Of a stretch of 6,715 nt of DNA, positions 5,807 through 6,715 are shown one piece after another; position 1 is the stretch's first letter; the number at the start of each line of letters is the position of its first letter. This DNA comes from Candidatus Woesearchaeota archaeon CG08_land_8_20_14_0_20_47_9 (lineage in GTDB: Archaea > Nanobdellota > Nanobdellia > Woesearchaeales > CG1-02-47-18): contig PEYS01000193.1 in NCBI GenBank assembly GCA_002763335.1, positions 1 through 6,715 of the forward strand. Reading direction: 5' to 3'. The notes under the pieces were generated by a model. That model made no database searches. It was not told the DNA's origin and saw only the letters and a program-made list of their open reading frames with translations. A program made the position numbers and the translations under genes.

Positions 5807-5814
5807 TATTTAAA
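5807..5814 (-). promoter_or_regulatory. TATA-like AT tract upstream of P1
   Basis: The minus strand reads CACTTTTTAAATAAAAAACTGAGG. TTTAAATA resembles a TATA box, but a start 25 bases downstream would fall at the P1 ATG and remove its Shine-Dalgarno site. A TATA-like stretch in the first 17-bp repeat (minus strand ATTAATAATACTTAATTT, 5832-5849) is better placed, giving a start near 5815-5820 and a leader of about 30 bases. Either could give P1-ribL a promoter separate from uL10. Confidence 0.25.
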
Positions 5815-5836
5815 AAGTGTGTCGGGTAACAAATTA

Positions 5837-5853
5837 AGTATTATTAATTGATC
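5837..5853. repeat. 17-bp direct repeat, copy 1
   Basis: AGTATTATTAATTGATC here is identical to 5981-5997. The two copies bracket 127 bases of palindromic sequence. This copy lies in the uL10-P1 spacer and reproduces the last codons and stop of uL10 outside any gene. Confidence 0.9.
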
Positions 5854-5860
5854 TAAGTAA

Positions 5861-5933
5861 CGAAAATCTGCTGCTCGGGGCTATCCCCGACTTAAAAGTC
5901 GGGGCTTTACACCCCTCGCTTCGCAGATTTTCG
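5861..5933. repeat. Palindromic module 1 with perfect 11-bp inverted ends
   Basis: CGAAAATCTGC (5861-5871) is the exact reverse complement of GCAGATTTTCG (5923-5933). The 51 bases between hold further stems: TCGGGG (5875-5880) with CCCCGA (5885-5890), or alternatively the long hairpin at 5885-5904, and GGGG/CCCC at 5901-5904 and 5912-5915. As RNA it would form a closed outer stem around one or two hairpins with mutually exclusive pairings. Confidence 0.85.
5885..5904. repeat. 20-bp perfect palindrome inside module 1
   Basis: CCCCGACTT-AA-AAGTCGGGG is fully self-complementary, so either strand can fold into a GC-clamped hairpin. Its left arm also pairs with TCGGGG at 5875-5880, allowing two alternative stems. 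Confidence 0.85.
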
Positions 5934-5934
5934 G

Positions 5935-5983
5935 ACTCAAAAGTTCTCGCCCTAAAGCGCGAGCTACCCACGAACTTTTGAGT
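5935..5983. repeat. Palindromic module 2 with perfect 12-bp inverted ends
   Basis: ACTCAAAAGTTC (5935-5946) is the exact reverse complement of GAACTTTTGAGT (5972-5983). Between them CTCGC (5946-5950) pairs with GCGAG (5959-5963), sharing one base with the outer arm. The module starts one base after module 1. Its last three bases (AGT) belong to the second direct repeat. Confidence 0.85.
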
Positions 5984-5997
5984 ATTATTAATTGATC
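5981..5997. repeat. 17-bp direct repeat, copy 2, containing the uL10 stop codon
   Basis: Identical to 5837-5853. On the minus strand this copy reads GATCAATTAATAATACT and covers the end of the Ile codon, the final Asn codon and the TAA stop of uL10 (5988-5990) plus seven bases beyond. The uL10 reading frame is therefore intact up to the edge of the palindromic insert. Confidence 0.9.
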
Positions 5998-6715
5998 AGC
6001 CCTTTAAGGGCGTGAGCATGAGAGCTGGCCTTTGCCAGTATGCCCCTCACAGCCTTGTCTGCCATGATGTGCCTGCCAACTGCGAGTGCCATTGCATCAA
6101 GGAAGGCGCGCGCAATAAGCTCCCTGATGACCTCTGCAGCAGGGTAGCTGATTCTGATTGCAAGGGCCCTGGCCTGAGAGCTGGCCTCTGCAAGCAATTT
6201 TACATACGCTGATGGGCTTATAGCCAAGATCTCCCTGGTGAAGATCACGCCGTCCTCAAATACCGCCACCAGGTCTAAACCAATCTCCATCGGCTCAATA
6301 CCGAACTTTGTAAGAAGGCCGGCTGCCTGCGCACTTATCTCCTCGCCCTTCTTTGCAACGACAGCCTCCTGCTTTACAGTTACCTTGCCGCCATCAACAC
6401 CGGTCTTTATACCTAACTGGGCGAGCTCGCTTATGACCGGGCCTGGCGAGAACGGTGTGGGGCCAGCACTTATTACGAGGTCTTGCGGGGCTATCTGGCC
6501 GGGCTTTGCAGGGGCCCTCGACTTATTCTCCTCGAGTATCCTGGCGAGTCTGAATGGGTTTTCGTCTGTGAATACGAGGGCAGGCATTATTCCATCAAGC
6601 CTTGGTTCAAGGCCTATTATACCAGGCTTTGAGGCCTCGGCTTCCCTCAGCGCTATCCTGATAAGCCTCCTCTTGCACATCACTATGTTTACCTTTTCCC
6701 TGGTTTTGGCCCTTA
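5988..6715 (-). CDS. rpl10: Large-subunit stalk-base protein uL10 (P0), N-terminus outside window
   Basis: uL10 anchors P1 dimers to 23S rRNA at the GTPase centre. The frame is open to the right edge; 241 residues plus stop are visible. Upstream of GTG 6683 the frame continues with RAKTREKVNIVMCKRRLIRIALREA, which matches the conserved N-terminal rRNA-binding region, so that GTG and the ATG after it are internal. Further signatures are ALVFTDENPFRLARILEENKSRAPAKPG, LVISAGPTPFSPGPV, VVAKKGEEIS and FGIEPMEIGLDLVAVFEDGVIF, then Ala-rich helices (about the last 70 residues) that bind P1 dimers. It stops after KGLIN and lacks the acidic hinge and GLGALFG-like tail found in many archaeal P0 proteins. 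It is first in a uL10-P1-ribL order, with a palindromic unit right after its stop codon. Confidence 0.95.
   Translation of the reverse strand, partial: RAKTREKVNIVMCKRRLIRIALREAEASKPGIIGLEPRLDGIMPALVFTDENPFRLARILEENKSRAPAKPGQIAPQDLVISAGPTPFSPGPVISELAQLGIKTGVDGGKVTVKQEAVVAKKGEEISAQAAGLLTKFGIEPMEIGLDLVAVFEDGVIFTREILAISPSAYVKLLAEASSQARALAIRISYPAAEVIRELIARAFLDAMALAVGRHIMADKAVRGILAKASSHAHALKGLIN

Larger units (their letters stand above)
5854..5980. mobile_element. Candidate small palindromic inserted element between uL10 and P1
   Basis: This non-coding 127-base stretch, richer in GC than its AT-rich flanks, is made almost entirely of two nested palindromic modules and is bounded by exact 17-bp direct repeats, as expected of an insertion with target duplication. 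Inner hairpins with short A/T-rich loops (minus strand AGCCCCGACTTTTAAGTCGGGG-type and CTCGCGCTTTAGGGCGAG-type) recall the end hairpins of IS200/IS605 elements, but that family does not duplicate its target. No transposase is present. A structured leader or attenuator of P1 is the alternative. Structure is certain, mobility is inferred. Confidence 0.4.

Noticed and set aside
5885..5904. Bacterial-style intrinsic terminator
   Set aside because: The stem is strong but no T tract follows it on either strand.
5837..5997. CRISPR array or larger integrated element bounded by att sites
   Set aside because: There are only two direct repeats, no regular spacers, no integrase or cas gene, and the enclosed sequence is palindromic.

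Overview
The window is archaeal chromosomal DNA. It carries the large clamp-loader subunit RfcL, ribosomal protein eS1 (S3Ae), the archaeal/eukaryotic stalk proteins uL10 (P0) and P1, and an archaeal-type FAD synthase. TATA-like boxes sit ahead of genes, and both clear Shine-Dalgarno sites (ferredoxin and P1) and apparently leaderless starts occur. Small genes, tight spacing and mixed leadered/leaderless starts would fit a small-genome (for example DPANN-like) archaeon, but the lineage cannot be fixed from this sequence. Codon style (many AGG and ATA codons) looks alike in all genes, including the relA/spoT homologue.

Left block (1-2945, all minus strand, read right to left): eS1, a 2[4Fe-4S] ferredoxin, an NSUN/RsmB-type RNA cytosine-5 methyltransferase, then rfcL, which runs off the left edge. 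The first three look like one transcript. A run of ten T lies between the methyltransferase and rfcL, whose ATG follows two bases later, so rfcL may be leaderless with its own promoter. The eS1 tail changes from basic to acidic if the frame shifts at a six-A run, and the shifted stop codon falls on the ferredoxin ribosome-binding site.

Centre (2946-5028): a 136-base divergent promoter region and then, on the plus strand, a complete long RelA/SpoT homologue (Rel) with HD hydrolase, ppGpp synthetase, TGS, a CC/zinc-finger-like motif and ACT. Every catalytic residue checked is present in both enzymatic domains, but the segment between TGS and the Cys motif is much shorter than in bacterial Rel. 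RSH enzymes are typical of bacteria and sporadic in archaea, so this is the most notable gene here. A perfect 16-bp palindrome lies between the opposed TATA boxes of eS1 and rel and could serve as an operator for both.

Right block (5003-6715, minus strand): uL10 (5' end outside the window), P1 and a RibL-like nucleotidyltransferase, whose 3' end overlaps the rel 3' end tail to tail by 26 bases. Between uL10 and P1 lies a non-coding unit of two nested palindromic modules bracketed by exact 17-bp direct repeats, one of which contains the uL10 stop codon. It looks like a small inserted palindromic element and is the second main point of interest.

Taken together the window joins ribosome parts (eS1, stalk uL10/P1), RNA modification, DNA replication and a stringent-response enzyme next to ribosomal genes. 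Whether this neighbourhood reflects functional coupling is inference.
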